Source of the DNA: Treponema sp. UBA4232
Lineage (GTDB): Bacteria; Spirochaetota; Spirochaetia; Treponematales; Treponemataceae
Assembly (NCBI GenBank): GCA_002396325.1
Contig: DGXM01000092.1
Span: 1-6,249, forward strand
DNA length: 6,249 nucleotides
Direction: 5' to 3'
Shown one piece after another: positions 4,453 to 6,249 of this stretch; position 1 is the first letter of the stretch; each line of letters starts with the position of its first letter. Below the pieces are notes generated by a model. That model was not told the DNA's origin. It saw nothing but the letters and a program-made list of their open reading frames with translations, and made no database searches. Position numbers and translations under genes: made by a program.

Positions 4453-6249
4453 ATGGAATCTTTGCAGACATTTTCAGGCAGTCCTTTCCCGCTGGGGGCT
4501 TCCGTTCAATCTGACGGAGTGAATTTCGCTGTTTTCAGTCGGAATGGAACCAGGGTCGTTTTGAATATCTTCAATTCTTCGGAAGACAGTGATCCTGCCG
4601 TTGTACTTGAATTTGATCCCAAAAAAAACCGCTCCGGTGATATATGGCATATTTTTGTCCGTGGAGTCAGGGCGGGGGCTTTGTATTTGTTTCAGGTTGA
4701 CGGGGCTTTTGAGCCGCAGCTTGGACACCGTTTCAATGTGAAGCAGTTTTTGTTTGATCCTTATGCCAAGGCTTTGACGCCTGTTTCCGTTTTCAAGAAT
4801 CTTCCGCCGAATTACCGCACTCCTGTTGATAAGACTGACATTGAGCTTTCGGAATCGCGTCATCTTTATAAATTCCCGAAATGCGTGGTTGTTGACGACA
4901 GCAGTTTCGATTGGGAAGGGGATGAGCCGTTGAATATTCCTCTTTCGCGCGCTGTGATTTACGAAGTGCATTTGAAAGGATTTACCGCAGGAAAAAATGC
5001 CGGTGTGAATAATCCCGGGACTTACGATGGATTCATTCAGAAGATTCCATACTTAAAGCATCTGGGGGTGACTTCTGTTGAGCTGCTTCCGATATTCGAA
5101 TTCGATGAATATGAAAATACCAATGAAAATCCTCGTACCGGCGAAAGGATGAAGAATTACTGGGGATACAGCACTATTTCCTTTTTTGCTCCGAAGGCCT
5201 CTTATGCTGCCGATAAAACTCCGGGCGGATGCGTGAATGAGTTCAAGCGTCTTGTGAAGGAGATGCACCGCGCCGGCATTGAAGTGATTCTTGACGTTGT
5301 GTTTAATCATACTGCCGAGGGAAATGAGCACGGCATCACTTTGAATTTCCGTGGATTCGACAACAGCATTTATTACGATCTGGTTCCGTCACACAAAGAA
5401 TATTATATGAATTATTCCGGTTGCGGCAATACGGTGAATACGAATCATCCCGTGGTGATTCAGTTTATAATCGACTGTCTGCGCTACTGGGTCATGCAGT
5501 ATCACATTGACGGTTTCCGTTTTGATTTGGCTTCCATTTTGAACCGCAGGGGCGACGGAACTTTGATGAAGGTGTCTCCTCTGGTTGAAGCGATTGCCGA
5601 AGATCCGATTCTGCACAACACAAAGATGATTGCCGAACCCTGGGATGCGGGCGGTGCGTATCAGCTGGGAGAATTCCCCGGTACCAGATGGGCCGAGTGG
5701 AATGACCGTTTCCGTGACGACATAAGAAAATTCTGGCGGGGTGATGAACATATTTCAACGGGGGCTGCTACCCGCATGTCTGGCTCAAGTGATTTGTTTG
5801 GTTTCAGACAGCCTTGGGTTGGCATAAATTACGTGACCTGCCACGACGGATTCACCATGAACGATTTGGTGAGCTACAACGGAAAGCACAACGAGGAAAA
5901 CGGTGAGGACAACCGCGACGGTTCCGATTCAAACTGGAGCTACAATCACGGTTATGAAGGTCCCACGAAAAATCCTTCAATAGAGAGAATGCGAAACAAG
6001 CAGATGAGGAATTACATCCTCACGATGATGATTTCACAGGGTACACCGATGATTTTGGGCGGCGATGAATTCAGGCGGGGGCAGCAGGGAAACAACAATG
6101 CCTACTGTCAGGACAACGACATTTCCTGGTTCGACTGGGGATTCTGCAAACCGAACGACCGTCTGATTACATTCACCAAGCGTGCCATTGCGATGAGGAA
6201 AAAACATTCGGTATTCAGAAGGGAGAACTTCTTCAAGGGCACCACCGAC
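4453..6249 (+). CDS. glgX: Glycogen debranching enzyme GlgX / isoamylase-type GH13, 3' partial
   Basis: The frame is open for 599 codons from ATG 4453 to the right edge without a stop. Family members have about 650-720 residues, so roughly the last 100 are missing. The enzyme hydrolyses alpha-1,6 branch linkages in glycogen or limit dextrins in the cytoplasm. An N-terminal CBM48/E-set domain (about 5-100) precedes the GH13 barrel, entered at VIYEVHLKGFT from residue 168. All four GH13 regions are intact: DVVFNHT (281-287); DGFRFD (353-358) with nucleophile D358; IAEPW with acid/base E395; and CHDGF with H464 and D465 stabilising the transition state. ELLPIFEFDE (from 210), NYWGYS and the HNEENGEDNRDG stretch are typical of the isoamylase/GlgX subgroup and argue against branching enzyme or alpha-amylase. 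GlgX and isoamylase cannot be separated without the C-terminus. No other glg gene is visible. It has its own strong promoter. Confidence 0.94.
   Translation, partial: MESLQTFSGSPFPLGASVQSDGVNFAVFSRNGTRVVLNIFNSSEDSDPAVVLEFDPKKNRSGDIWHIFVRGVRAGALYLFQVDGAFEPQLGHRFNVKQFLFDPYAKALTPVSVFKNLPPNYRTPVDKTDIELSESRHLYKFPKCVVVDDSSFDWEGDEPLNIPLSRAVIYEVHLKGFTAGKNAGVNNPGTYDGFIQKIPYLKHLGVTSVELLPIFEFDEYENTNENPRTGERMKNYWGYSTISFFAPKASYAADKTPGGCVNEFKRLVKEMHRAGIEVILDVVFNHTAEGNEHGITLNFRGFDNSIYYDLVPSHKEYYMNYSGCGNTVNTNHPVVIQFIIDCLRYWVMQYHIDGFRFDLASILNRRGDGTLMKVSPLVEAIAEDPILHNTKMIAEPWDAGGAYQLGEFPGTRWAEWNDRFRDDIRKFWRGDEHISTGAATRMSGSSDLFGFRQPWVGINYVTCHDGFTMNDLVSYNGKHNEENGEDNRDGSDSNWSYNHGYEGPTKNPSIERMRNKQMRNYILTMMISQGTPMILGGDEFRRGQQGNNNAYCQDNDISWFDWGFCKPNDRLITFTKRAIAMRKKHSVFRRENFFKGTTD

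Noticed and set aside
4474..4971. A 165-codon minus-strand open frame inside the glgX N-terminal region
   Set aside because: The + strand CBM48/GH13 protein explains this sequence; the antisense translation has no family features.

Overview
The window reads as ordinary bacterial chromosome with every gene on the + strand. Four genes can be named from conserved motifs and one is a recognisable superfamily member. Protein style, codon use and gene neighbourhood would fit a host-associated spirochaete such as Treponema. That is an impression from general familiarity, not something the sequence proves.

Layout: (1) positions 2-493 hold the 3' part of a YigZ/IMPACT-family gene whose start lies off the left edge. 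(2) Positions 459-1235 encode a histidine phosphatase-superfamily protein whose start lies inside the previous gene, next to a strong Shine-Dalgarno sequence, so the two form an operon. (3) Positions 1291-3096 encode oligoendopeptidase F (PepF, M3 zinc peptidase). (4) Positions 3097-3370 are a GC-rich non-coding gap with a run of predicted hairpins, including a 10-bp stem closed by a GGAA tetraloop. (5) Positions 3371-4300 encode the ribosome-assembly GTPase Era. (6) Positions 4301-4452 are an AT-rich gap with inverted repeats. (7) Positions 4453-6249 encode a GlgX/isoamylase-type glycogen debranching enzyme cut off by the right edge, about 100 residues short of a full-length family member.

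The most distinctive signal is in the starts. The three genes with their own promoters (pepF, era, glgX) lack a Shine-Dalgarno sequence. Each has a -10-like hexamer followed by exactly six bases and then ATG, which puts the expected transcription start on the A of the start codon. They therefore look leaderless. The one clear operon-internal start, the phosphatase, has a textbook AGGAGG instead. The second point worth checking is the structured pepF-era gap, where G-U wobbles in two hairpins favour an RNA read on the + strand.

Functionally the genes are a mixed housekeeping set (a translation-associated protein of unclear role, a phosphatase, peptide turnover, 30S ribosome assembly, glycogen breakdown). 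I see no mobile element, CRISPR array, tRNA, rRNA, defence system or biosynthetic cluster.
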